Source of the DNA: Staphylococcus coagulans
GTDB taxonomy: Bacteria > Bacillota > Bacilli > Staphylococcales > Staphylococcaceae
Length of the DNA: 52,445 nt
Assembly: GCF_002901995.1 (NCBI RefSeq)
Contig: NZ_PPQN01000035.1
Coordinates: 1-52,445, forward strand
Direction of reading: 5' to 3'
The notes beneath the pieces were generated by a model that was not told where the DNA came from, made no database searches, and saw only the letters and a list, made by a program, of their open reading frames with translations. Shown in pieces: positions 38,035 to 45,486 of the stretch (the first letter of the stretch is position 1; the number at the start of each line of letters is the position of its first letter). The position numbers and the translations under genes are program-made.

Positions 38035-39636
38035 ATGGAGGATACGAATCCACCTGTGAACATGAAAGACAAAAATCAACCACATGATCATGATGCAACG
38101 CCACATAAAAAGAAATTTAAACTCAAAATGCCAGGTGCATTTGTGATTTTATTTATCTTAACCGTTGTGGCTGTACTTGCGACGTGGATGATTCCAGCGG
38201 GGGCTTATTCAAAATTATCATATGAACCTTCTTCACAAGAACTCAAAATTGTAAACCCACATCAAGAAGTTAAGAAAGTGCCAGCAACGCAACAACAATT
38301 AGATCAAATGGGCGTAAAAATTAAAATCGAACAGTTTAAATCTGGTTCGATTAACAAACCTGTTTCCATTCCAAATACTTATGAACGCCTTAAACAAAAA
38401 CCAGCAGGACCGAGTGAAATCACAAATGCAATGGTCGAAGGAACGATTGAAGCGGTCGATATTATGGTCTTTATCTTTGTGCTCGGTGGCTTAATAGGCG
38501 TTGTCAGTGCCAGTGGCTCTTTTGAATCCGGATTGCTGGCATTAACGAAAAAAACAAAAGGGCATGAATTTTTACTTATCTTCATGGTTTCTATTTTGAT
38601 GGTACTTGGTGGTACACTCTGTGGTATTGAAGAAGAGGCGGTCGCTTTTTATCCAATACTGGTACCAATATTTATTGCGATGGGTTATGACTCTATCGTC
38701 AGTGTCGGAGCAATCTTTTTAGCCAGTTCGATAGGGACGACCTTTTCTACGATTAATCCATTCTCAGTCGTCATTGCTTCAAATGCAGCAGGGATTACCT
38801 TTACAGAGGGACTCTATTGGCGTGTTGCTGGCTGTATCGTCGGGGCTATTTTTGTTGTCGGTTATTTATATTGGTATGCTAAAAAAATCAAAAAAGATCC
38901 AAAAGCTTCTTATGCATACGAAGATCGAGAAGCGTTTAATGAACAATGGTCTGTTATGGGGAAAGACGAACACGCTGATCATTTTACTTGGCGTAAAAAA
39001 ATCATCTTAATCTTATTTGTGATTCCGTTCCCATTAATGGTTTGGGGTGTCATGACACAAGGTTGGTGGTTCCCTGTTATGGCTTCTATGTTCCTTGCAG
39101 TGACGATTATTATTATGTTTATTGCGGGTACAGGTAAGCACGGATTAGGAGAAAAAGGAACCGTCGACGCCTTTGTGAACGGGGCATCAAGCTTAGTGGG
39201 TGTTTCACTCATTATCGGTCTCGCACGTGGGATAAACTTAGTCATGAATAAAGGACTCATTTCAGATACGATACTCCATTTCTCATCGACGCTCGTGCAA
39301 CATGTGAATGGTCCATTATTTATTATCATTATGTTATTCATCTTCTTTTTCTTAGGATTTATTGTGCCGTCATCATCTGGCCTTGCTGTACTTTCAATGC
39401 CAATTTTTGCGCCACTTGCGGATACTGTCGGTATACCACGATTTGTAATGGTGACAGCGTATCAGTTTGGTCAGTATGCGATGCTGTTTTTAGCACCAAC
39501 AGGACTGGTTATGGCAACACTACAAATGCTTGATATGAAATATTCACACTGGTTACGTTTTGTTTGGCCGGTTGTCTTATTCGTACTCGTATTTGGAGGC
39601 GCGATGTTAATCACACAAGTTCTCGTTTATTCATAA
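38035..39636 (+). CDS. YfcC/ArcD-type basic amino acid or C4-dicarboxylate carrier
   Basis: 533 residues. A charged His- and Lys-rich N-terminal tail (1-40) is followed by about twelve helices. MIPAGAYSKL after helix 1, GIEEEAVAFYPILVPIFIAMGYDS and GTTFSTINPFSVVIASNAAG in the middle, and FIVPSSSGLAVLSMPIFAPLAD near the end are YfcC-family blocks. The family is annotated as anaerobic C4-dicarboxylate carrier, but several members exchange arginine, ornithine or citrulline; the place behind argF-arcC favours the latter. ATG 38035 has AGGAG 9 nt upstream; the frame from 37975 lacks one. Confidence 0.8.
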   Translation: MEDTNPPVNMKDKNQPHDHDATPHKKKFKLKMPGAFVILFILTVVAVLATWMIPAGAYSKLSYEPSSQELKIVNPHQEVKKVPATQQQLDQMGVKIKIEQFKSGSINKPVSIPNTYERLKQKPAGPSEITNAMVEGTIEAVDIMVFIFVLGGLIGVVSASGSFESGLLALTKKTKGHEFLLIFMVSILMVLGGTLCGIEEEAVAFYPILVPIFIAMGYDSIVSVGAIFLASSIGTTFSTINPFSVVIASNAAGITFTEGLYWRVAGCIVGAIFVVGYLYWYAKKIKKDPKASYAYEDREAFNEQWSVMGKDEHADHFTWRKKIILILFVIPFPLMVWGVMTQGWWFPVMASMFLAVTIIIMFIAGTGKHGLGEKGTVDAFVNGASSLVGVSLIIGLARGINLVMNKGLISDTILHFSSTLVQHVNGPLFIIIMLFIFFFLGFIVPSSSGLAVLSMPIFAPLADTVGIPRFVMVTAYQFGQYAMLFLAPTGLVMATLQMLDMKYSHWLRFVWPVVLFVLVFGGAMLITQVLVYS

Positions 39637-39641
39637 AAAAT

Positions 39642-39680
39642 AAACCGGTGAAGGCCGAGATCGAGTGCCTTCATCGGTTT
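39642..39680. terminator. Bidirectional terminator between the carrier and sirtuin genes
   Basis: AAACCGGTGAAGGC (39642-39655) pairs with GCCTTCATCGGTTT (39667-39680), one mismatch. A-rich on the left and T-rich on the right suit both convergent genes. Confidence 0.8.
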
Positions 39681-39759
39681 AATGATTTATTTTAGGCATA
39701 CACGTTATCATCGCTTTAATCATCATAACGCAGCCATGTCTAAAATGGTTATTTGCCAC

Positions 39760-40494
39760 TTAGTCCAACTGTTGTAGCGCTTCAATGACACCTACCATAT
39801 CATCGTGAATGACTAAGTTAGCACGACTGTCATAAGGGGTAGAATCTCTGTTGATAATCACAAGGTTTTCTCCTTCAAATTCGGAAATTAAACCTGCTGC
39901 AGGTTGGACAACAAGTGATGACCCTAACACGACGAGTGTGTCCGCTGCTTTGATTTTAAAAATCGCATTTAATAAGGTAGACTGATCTAGTGCTTCGCCA
40001 TAAAGCACGATATCAGGACGAATCGGACTACCATTACTGTTACTCCGATATAAATTTTGTGCGATGACCTCTTCTTTCGTATAAGTTTCATTGCCTTCTA
40101 CAGTATAAAAACGATTTAACGTCCCATGCAGTTCATCTACATGGTGACTACCTGCATCTGTATGCAATCCATCGATATTTTGAGTGATCACACCGAGTGA
40201 ACGTTTCTTTTTTTCTAATTGTGCAATCCACTGATGGACAGGATTAGGCGCTTTATCCGCAAATAATAAATATTGATGACAGAAATCCATAAATCCAATT
40301 GGATCACTGTGTAAATAATCCGCACTCAACAAATATTCAGGAGAATATCCTTTTTTAGAAATTTCATCATATAAACCTCCAATAGAGCGGAAATCAGGAA
40401 TACCGCTTGCTACAGAGACACCAGCCCCAGTGAAAAAAACAATTTTATGAGACTGATTAATGATCGTTTTTAATTGCGCAATATTTTCATCCAT
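39760..40494 (-). CDS. Sir2-family NAD-dependent deacylase lacking the zinc cysteines
   Basis: 244 residues. The NAD site is complete: FFTGAGVSVASGIPDFRS (20-37), TQNIDGLH (104-111), catalytic His 123 in DELHGTLNRF, GSSLVVQPAAG and the C-terminal VIHDDMVGV. The small zinc module, normally CxxC plus CxxC, is altered at every ligand: Thr131, Gly134, Ser151 and Asn154 stand where I recall Cys in the S. aureus homologue, while surrounding residues (NRFY, YTK, IRPDIVLYGE) align well. The change is therefore local and recent-looking. It may be a zinc-free but folded deacylase, or a binder with altered activity. Monocistronic. Confidence 0.85.
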   Translation of the reverse strand: MDENIAQLKTIINQSHKIVFFTGAGVSVASGIPDFRSIGGLYDEISKKGYSPEYLLSADYLHSDPIGFMDFCHQYLLFADKAPNPVHQWIAQLEKKKRSLGVITQNIDGLHTDAGSHHVDELHGTLNRFYTVEGNETYTKEEVIAQNLYRSNSNGSPIRPDIVLYGEALDQSTLLNAIFKIKAADTLVVLGSSLVVQPAAGLISEFEGENLVIINRDSTPYDSRANLVIHDDMVGVIEALQQLD

Positions 40495-40707
40495 ACCTTT
40501 TCACTCCAATTCATTAAAGTCTTCCGTAGATTTGTTTTTAATACATTACGGTAATAATATATTCATTTTAACAAATATGTAATTTTTAAGCGAAAAGCGT
40601 AGAATAGGATGAAATTAAAAAGGGAATAAAAAGGTGTAAAGCCAATCTGAGGCTTTTTTGAGCCAGTTCCTTTATACTAATAAAAAAGAGAGAATAGAGG
40701 TCATGCA

Positions 40708-41580
40708 ATGAAAAAGAAATGGATCTGGGGCACCGCTGTTTTAATCGTTGTCTTAATTGTTGGATTGTTTGTTGCAGTTTCTTTTAATCGCCATCAAGCT
40801 AATTCTAAAAATCACGACAACATGAAGCTTGTAAAAAGTCATACACCCACATTATTTTTACATGGCTATGGCGGTAGCGTGAATTCTGAAAAATTTATGG
40901 TTAAAGAGGCAAAAAATCAAGGCGTCACAGATGATGTGATTACAGCACAGGTCTCTACCAAAGGTGATGTCTTGTTAAAAGGGAAATGGTCAAAAGACGC
41001 AATAAACCCCATTGTACAAGTTGAATTTGCTGATAATAAAAATGAAAATCCTGAACAAAATGCAAAATGGTTTAAAAATGTGCTAGAAAAGCTACAAGGT
41101 GAATATCATATTAAAAAATTCAACTTTGTAGGTCATTCAATGGCGAATATGTCGTTTGCGCATTATATGTTGTTATATAGTGAGGACCAATCGTTACCGC
41201 AATTGAATAAACAAGTCAACATAGCTGGAACATTTAATGGCATCATTAATATCAACGAGAAGATTAATGAAATTAGTGTAGACAAAGATGGTAAACCAAG
41301 TCGAATGAATCCACCTTATCAAAAGTTACTTAAATTGAAATCGATTTATAAAGGCAAAGATATTGGTGTATTAAATATTTATGGTGACTTGGAAGACGGC
41401 ACGCACTCTGACGGCAGTGTGTCTGTAAGCTCTGCAAAATCTTTAAAATACCTATTAGGCGATAGCCCGAAAACATACAAAGAGCTACAATTCAAAGGGA
41501 AAGAAGCAGAGCACAGTGAATTACATGAAAATAGTGATGTTGCCGATCAAATCATCCAATTTTTATGGGGTGAAGTGTAG
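40708..41580 (+). CDS. DUF915-family alpha/beta hydrolase, membrane-anchored
   Basis: 290 residues. One N-terminal helix (about 5-25, uncleaved anchor or signal) and then an alpha/beta hydrolase fold: TPTLFLHGYGGS with the oxyanion loop, FVGHSMANMSF (nucleophile Ser, about 145), IYGDLEDGTHSDGSV with the acid, and EHSELHENSDV with the His. DUF915 proteins are surface-exposed lipase or esterase-like enzymes of unknown substrate. AGAGG precedes the ATG. Confidence 0.8.
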   Translation: MKKKWIWGTAVLIVVLIVGLFVAVSFNRHQANSKNHDNMKLVKSHTPTLFLHGYGGSVNSEKFMVKEAKNQGVTDDVITAQVSTKGDVLLKGKWSKDAINPIVQVEFADNKNENPEQNAKWFKNVLEKLQGEYHIKKFNFVGHSMANMSFAHYMLLYSEDQSLPQLNKQVNIAGTFNGIININEKINEISVDKDGKPSRMNPPYQKLLKLKSIYKGKDIGVLNIYGDLEDGTHSDGSVSVSSAKSLKYLLGDSPKTYKELQFKGKEAEHSELHENSDVADQIIQFLWGEV

Positions 41581-41645
41581 TATGTCATTTGCTCTCAACG
41601 AATAATGAAATGAGATAGCGTTCTAAAAGAGGTATCATATAAAAA

Positions 41646-41879
41646 TCATTGATGAACTTGCCTCCATGAACTCGCTTGCTTAGGGGCTAAAGTCTCAACT
41701 AAATTTGGCTTAATTGATACAGAAGCCTGCAGAAGCCAAATTTTGGTTTTTTCACTCATCCCCTCAAGCGTCTCGTTCATTGTGGCAATCATACGTAATA
41801 TACTTTCAATTAATGATCGGTCACTTATTCTTAAACAATTAAAACATATAGTAGCTGAGACGTATCCCGTTCAAAAACA
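41646..41879 (-). other. Uninterrupted 77-codon minus-strand frame, repeat-like or gene relic
   Basis: From about 41879 down to the TGA at 41646 one frame is open and reads, in part, SLIESILRMIATMNETLEGM, SEKTKIWLLQASVSIKPNLV and ETLAPKQASSWRQVHQ. It contains the hairpin at 41701-41743. There is no ribosome site before the only ATGs and no family match that I know. It could be a copy of a dispersed staphylococcal intergenic repeat or a gene end. The rest of 41581-41960 holds only the two hairpins. Confidence 0.3.
41697..41751 (+). terminator. Hairpin terminator downstream of the hydrolase gene
   Basis: AAATTTGGCTT (41701-41711) pairs perfectly with AAGCCAAATTT (41733-41743), followed by TGGTTTTTT. 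It lies 120 nt after the stop. Confidence 0.6.
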
Positions 41880-41880
41880 A

Positions 41881-41926
41881 GAAAAGCACTCCAAAATCTG
41901 TTCTAAAGATTTTTGGGATGCTTTTC
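41881..41926. terminator. Bidirectional terminator between hydrolase and TetR genes
   Basis: The arm 41881-41899 (GAAAAGCACTCCAAAATCT) pairs with 41907-41926 with two bulges. Located 35 bp after the TetR stop on the minus strand. Confidence 0.65.
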
Positions 41927-41960
41927 TTTAAAAACTAAAACCGGATGTCCTAGCTCCGTT

Positions 41961-42503
41961 TTATATTAAATCATAGGCTTGCAATACTTTCGTAAGTATC
42001 GTTTCGATGTACGATTCGTTAAGTACATCTGGCTTAATTAGAATGTTAAAGTAAATGGGTGAGAAAATAAGGTCAATTAACATATCTTCATCTTCACTAT
42101 GAATGTGTGGTTCAATGATTGATTTTAAGATGGCACGCTTTTTCAAAAAATATTCTTCCATAAAGCGCGCTTTCGCATCTGTATCGTGATGACTGACTAA
42201 AATTTCAATTACAGCAGTGCCAATAGGTGTCTTATATATGTTCATCATTGTCACGAGAAAGCGATACAAATCATCATATAAATTTAAATACGCTGGATGA
42301 AATGTTTCAGCACGTTCTAAAAATAAATCCATAATGATAAATGATTTGTCAGACCAACGACGGTAAATCGTTGCTTTGGAGACGCCTGTATTTTCTGCTA
42401 TTTGATCGACTGTGATTTGGTTTAAATTATAGTCGACGAGTAACCGTTCAATTTCTGCATAAATTTTTTGATTAACCGTGGGATCTTTGGGTCTTCCGGC
42501 CAT
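41961..42503 (-). CDS. TetR-family transcriptional regulator
   Basis: 180 residues. N-terminal helix-turn-helix ITVDQIAENTGVSKATIYRRWSDKSFI (about 34-60) with the TetR pattern TIYRRW; the C-terminal ligand domain is all-helical and unassigned. It is the third gene of a minus-strand operon behind two DUF3147 membrane proteins and overlaps the second by 32 bases. GAGGAGG precedes its ATG. A perfect 28-bp palindrome sits at the operon promoter, so autoregulation plus control of the membrane pair is the natural reading. Confidence 0.85.
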   Translation of the reverse strand: MAGRPKDPTVNQKIYAEIERLLVDYNLNQITVDQIAENTGVSKATIYRRWSDKSFIIMDLFLERAETFHPAYLNLYDDLYRFLVTMMNIYKTPIGTAVIEILVSHHDTDAKARFMEEYFLKKRAILKSIIEPHIHSEDEDMLIDLIFSPIYFNILIKPDVLNESYIETILTKVLQAYDLI

Positions 42504-42867
42504 AATGACCTCCTCTGCTTCTATGTCCTATCCATTCTACAATTTCTAATATTATCATTGCACTGATAAACCACGCAACAAATCCTACTGCGATACTTAT
42601 CAACCAGAGATGTGTCACTTTTAACATTTCCCAAGTTACAACAATATCAACCAGGACGCCCATCATACCAAAAATTGCACCCCGACTGACATGTACGGCA
42701 ACAGTGTCGCCAAATTCCATTCCAGATAAATACATAGATACAAGAAAAACGGCTGGGAATGTAGCAAAAATGCCACCAAACTCTTTCCAAGGTAAGACTT
42801 GTGAAACGATATAACTTAATACGACTGTAAAGCCACCTACGATAAACTTAATTAATGCCGATTTCAC
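42472..42867 (-). CDS. DUF3147-type four-helix membrane protein (second of a pair)
   Basis: 131 residues with four predicted helices: FIVGGFTVVLSYIVS, FATFPAVFLVSMYLSG, AIFGMMGVLVDIVV and LISIAVGFVAWFISAMIILEIVEW, then a basic His-rich tail. It is homologous to its upstream neighbour (shared FxxGGF ... GGIxATxPAVFL ... GAIxG pattern), so the two probably arose by duplication and may form a heterodimer. It starts 15 nt after the neighbour. Function unknown; small paired membrane proteins under TetR control are often efflux or membrane-stress proteins, which is inference. Confidence 0.75.
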   Translation of the reverse strand: MKSALIKFIVGGFTVVLSYIVSQVLPWKEFGGIFATFPAVFLVSMYLSGMEFGDTVAVHVSRGAIFGMMGVLVDIVVTWEMLKVTHLWLISIAVGFVAWFISAMIILEIVEWIGHRSRGGHYGRKTQRSHG

Positions 42868-42882
42868 TATTCTTCGCGCTCC

Positions 42883-43245
42883 TTAAATGAGATGTTGTAG
42901 ACCGAACAATGCACAAGAGATGACGAGCCAACACAAAACTGAAAAAACAGTGCCTTTTTGAAAGCCATGCTTATGAATATAAAGGGCAGTGAGGCCAACA
43001 GTTACGATACAAGATAAAATACCTAAAATGGCTCCGGTACTTAGATGAATCGACATTTGCACTAGTGTTTCACCACGATGATCAATCGCTAGCGCAATGA
43101 TTGCAGCTAAAAAGACGGCTGGCATTGTCGCAATGACACCACCAATTTTTCCACCTGCTTTTCCAGCAATAATGGAGGCTGAAGCAACAGCAAAGCCCCC
43201 AATTAAAAAGCGTAGTAGGACACTTGTTAAAGAAATCCCAAACAT
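42883..43245 (-). CDS. DUF3147-type four-helix membrane protein (first of a pair)
   Basis: 120 residues, four predicted helices: VLLRFLIGGFAVASASIIAG, GVIATMPAVFLAAIIALAI, AILGILSCIVTVGLTALYI and VFSVLCWLVISCALFGL. A positively charged loop GKAGGKIGG follows helix 1. AAGGAGG lies 9 nt before the ATG. First gene of the operon and directly behind the palindromic operator. Function unknown. Confidence 0.75.
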   Translation of the reverse strand: MFGISLTSVLLRFLIGGFAVASASIIAGKAGGKIGGVIATMPAVFLAAIIALAIDHRGETLVQMSIHLSTGAILGILSCIVTVGLTALYIHKHGFQKGTVFSVLCWLVISCALFGLQHLI

Positions 43246-43270
43246 GAACGTGCGCCTCCTTAAGACGTCA

Positions 43271-43298
43271 TTATTAAACGAAACGTTTCGTTTAATAA
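43271..43298. promoter_or_regulatory. Perfect 28-bp palindrome, TetR operator
   Basis: The half TTATTAAACGAAAC (43271-43284) is repeated exactly as its reverse complement at 43285-43298. On the minus strand it follows the -10 by one base and covers the expected start of transcription of the DUF3147-DUF3147-TetR operon. Confidence 0.8.
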
Positions 43299-43299
43299 T

Positions 43300-43328
43300 A
43301 TCGTAACGCGCATTATTTTTAATGTAAA
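43300..43328 (-). promoter_or_regulatory. Promoter of the DUF3147/TetR operon
   Basis: On the minus strand TTTACA (complement of 43323-43328) and TACGAT (complement of 43300-43305) are 17 nt apart. Confidence 0.65.
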
Positions 43329-43434
43329 GGGTTTAAGAGAAGTGACACGGAATAGGCATATTTGATTTCGTAATCCATTCTTAGGGCTTGTTTCAAATTT
43401 AGAAAAAGCTTTTGTCAAAATGAAGCGGGCAAAT

Positions 43435-43470
43435 AAAAAAAGACTGAAAACGTATACTTCAGTCTTTTTT
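43435..43470 (-). terminator. Terminator of the prsW-like gene
   Basis: AGACTGAA (43441-43448) pairs with TTCAGTCT (43458-43465), with A/T runs extending the stem on both sides. It ends the minus-strand gene at 43540. Confidence 0.8.
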
Positions 43471-43539
43471 ACTTGCTATGAAAAGAGCTTATTATGAAAG
43501 TTAACGGTATCGCTCATTTTTATTGTTGTGTGACCCAAA

Positions 43540-44718
43540 TTATTCTTGCGCTTGTGTCTGATGGGCTTCGTTCATTTTCATGGCTTCCATTTGAAGTTGG
43601 GTCACTTGGCTTAGACCGGCTTTCATTAAGATAAAAGTCAGTAACCAACCTAATGTAATGAGTAAGATTGACTTGAGGATACCGTCTTCCGCAATAGGCA
43701 TGTCCCATACTGCATGCAAGGTCACAGCTGCGCCAAAGAAAAAGAGGAAGCGTTTATCTGCGAGATGTGCCCAATTGAATTTTTGACTCCCTTTCGTAAT
43801 GACGACGGCAGCGCCAACAATAGCGGTCCAAACATTGTGTGAACCAATACCTGTCCAAGCGCGTAACCAAATCACTTGAGTCATGACGTCAAATCCTTCA
43901 GGAATGAATCTAAAAATGTAACCCGCTGATTCAAATACTTCAAATCCTGTTCCAACAGCAGCACCAATTAATAACCCATTTAAAATTTTGTATGTATTCA
44001 TGCGTTGAATGAAATAAATCGTCACGATCGCTTTACCCATCTCTTCGACAATACCGATAAGAATGGCACTAAAAATAGTAATATCATCAGAAACTGGCAC
44101 AAATTCGTATAACGTTAAAGTGCTGATAAGTGACAATACGCCACCAATGAAAAAGATTTTAAAGACAATGGCGATACTGATATTTTTAAATGCATTAGAT
44201 TCAAAAAAGAAAATTAATACAGGAAGAGGCACAGTAAGTGCACCGATAAAAATTAAACCACCTATGCCGTTAGGATTTCCAAAAAAAGCGACCATTATCC
44301 ATAACAATGCAAAAACAGTGGCAAGGCCAAGAAATATTCTTGAAAACAGGAAAGGTTTCGCCCATTCTTTTGATACTTCATCGAGTTGTGGTGTCGTATA
44401 TTCAGTACCCGCAATGAAAACCTCGTCCATTTCTTGTTTTGTGTGGGGTTTGAATACTTCTGAAAACATATCGGCGAGGTTGATTTTTAAAACTTCATCA
44501 TTTCCCGCAAGTTTACCGATAGAGCGCGTTGTGTTATTAAATAAATTTTTGAATTCTTGTGTTAAGCTAATATTATCAATCGTTTTTTGTTCAATGGTTT
44601 CTGTATCTTGATGGTGTTGTTCTTTGGTATGCGATTGAGGCGCATCAAGTGGTTGTTCACTTTGTTGACTTGCGTCTTTTTGTGCGTGAACCTCTTGATT
44701 TTCAGGATGATCTTTCAA
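43540..44718 (-). CDS. PrsW-type intramembrane metalloprotease with long hydrophilic N-terminus
   Basis: 392 residues. About 125 hydrophilic N-terminal residues, rich in Gln, His and Glu, precede eight or nine helices. PrsW motifs are present: IVEEMGKAIVTIYF (EExxK type, about 225-238), GFEVFESAGYIF, SHNVWTAIVGA and LHAVWDMP. PrsW of Bacillus cleaves an anti-sigma factor, but is about 220 residues without such an N-terminal region; here the target is unknown. The start is TTG 44718 with AAAGGAG 9 nt upstream. The promoter -10 TATAAT (complement of 44746-44751) lies directly beside a 17-bp direct repeat. Confidence 0.8.
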   Translation of the reverse strand: MKDHPENQEVHAQKDASQQSEQPLDAPQSHTKEQHHQDTETIEQKTIDNISLTQEFKNLFNNTTRSIGKLAGNDEVLKINLADMFSEVFKPHTKQEMDEVFIAGTEYTTPQLDEVSKEWAKPFLFSRIFLGLATVFALLWIMVAFFGNPNGIGGLIFIGALTVPLPVLIFFFESNAFKNISIAIVFKIFFIGGVLSLISTLTLYEFVPVSDDITIFSAILIGIVEEMGKAIVTIYFIQRMNTYKILNGLLIGAAVGTGFEVFESAGYIFRFIPEGFDVMTQVIWLRAWTGIGSHNVWTAIVGAAVVITKGSQKFNWAHLADKRFLFFFGAAVTLHAVWDMPIAEDGILKSILLITLGWLLTFILMKAGLSQVTQLQMEAMKMNEAHQTQAQE

Positions 44719-44751
44719 AAGTATCGACTCCTTTCAAATAAATTTATTATA

Positions 44752-44768
44752 TCACAAGCATTATATGT
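44752..44768. repeat. 17-bp direct repeat, copy 1 (left of msrA)
   Basis: TCACAAGCATTATATGT, identical to 45461-45477. This copy lies just upstream of the prsW-like promoter -10. Confidence 0.85.
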
Positions 44769-44927
44769 GAAATTTAAAAGAGAGTCTATTAATAGATTAT
44801 TAAATATGACAGTATTCAAATAGAGATTTACTTTAATATAAAAATTTTAGAAATCATTAAAATCTAGGCACTCACGAGATGAGTGGCGTATGTTATAGAA
44901 TATATAGTGAGGATGTAGAGGGGTACA

Positions 44928-45413
44928 ATGGAAACGATATATTTAGCAGGAGGCTGTTTATGGGGCGTCCAAGCTTTTATTAAAACATTACCCGGCGTTG
45001 TGGCAACGGAAGCTGGGCGTGCAAATGGGACGACGCAAACACTTGATGGTCCGTACGATGGTTATGCTGAGTGTGTGAAAACGACCTTTAATCCTGATAA
45101 GGTCGATGTCACGCAGTTGATGACATATTTATTTGAAATCATAGACCCATATAGCATTAATCATCAAGGTGAAGATACGGGACCCAAATATCGGACGGGT
45201 GTATATAGTGAGGAAGAAAAACATTTAGAACGGGCACGTCAATTTATCGCTCGTCGTTCAGACCGTGCGCGTATAGCAGTAGAGGTAAAGTCATTGTCAA
45301 ACTATATTGCCAGTGCTGAGATTCATCAAGATCATCTAGACAAGTATCCGCAAGATTATTGTCATATTCCATATGGATTAATGACGAAGTATCAAAATAA
45401 AGATTTGAAATAA
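44928..45413 (+). CDS. msrA: Peptide-methionine (S)-S-oxide reductase MsrA
   Basis: 161 residues. The active-site motif is GGCLWGVQAF (Cys 10), with W for the more common F after GCxW. The substrate pocket continues with GPYDGYAECVKTTFNP, YSINHQGEDTGPKYRTGVY and the C-terminal HQDHLDKYPQDYCHIP, whose Cys is the likely resolving residue. It reduces methionine-S-sulfoxide in proteins using thioredoxin. GAGGGG precedes ATG 44928. It is a lone plus-strand gene between two minus-strand genes, bracketed by 17-bp direct repeats. Confidence 0.9.
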   Translation: METIYLAGGCLWGVQAFIKTLPGVVATEAGRANGTTQTLDGPYDGYAECVKTTFNPDKVDVTQLMTYLFEIIDPYSINHQGEDTGPKYRTGVYSEEEKHLERARQFIARRSDRARIAVEVKSLSNYIASAEIHQDHLDKYPQDYCHIPYGLMTKYQNKDLK

Positions 45414-45460
45414 GTGAAGGGATGGCTGTAAAGATGACTTTGTATCAAAAAGATAAAATG

Positions 45461-45477
45461 TCACAAGCATTATATGT
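45461..45477. repeat. 17-bp direct repeat, copy 2 (right of msrA)
   Basis: TCACAAGCATTATATGT, identical to 44752-44768, 709 bp apart. This copy lies 9 bp beyond the stop of the minus-strand response regulator. Confidence 0.85.
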
Positions 45478-45486
45478 AAGTCATCC

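Noticed and set aside
41743..41931. 62-residue plus-strand frame after the hydrolase gene
   Set aside because: It crosses the bidirectional terminator at 41881-41926 and lacks a ribosome site.
43271..43298. The AAACGTTT centre as a CcpA cre site
   Set aside because: It is a perfect 28-bp palindrome beside a TetR gene, and the cre consensus is not met.
45431..45485. AAGATGACTT/AAGTCATC as a terminator between msrA and the response regulator
   Set aside because: The loop is 37 nt and no T tract follows; it is probably chance.
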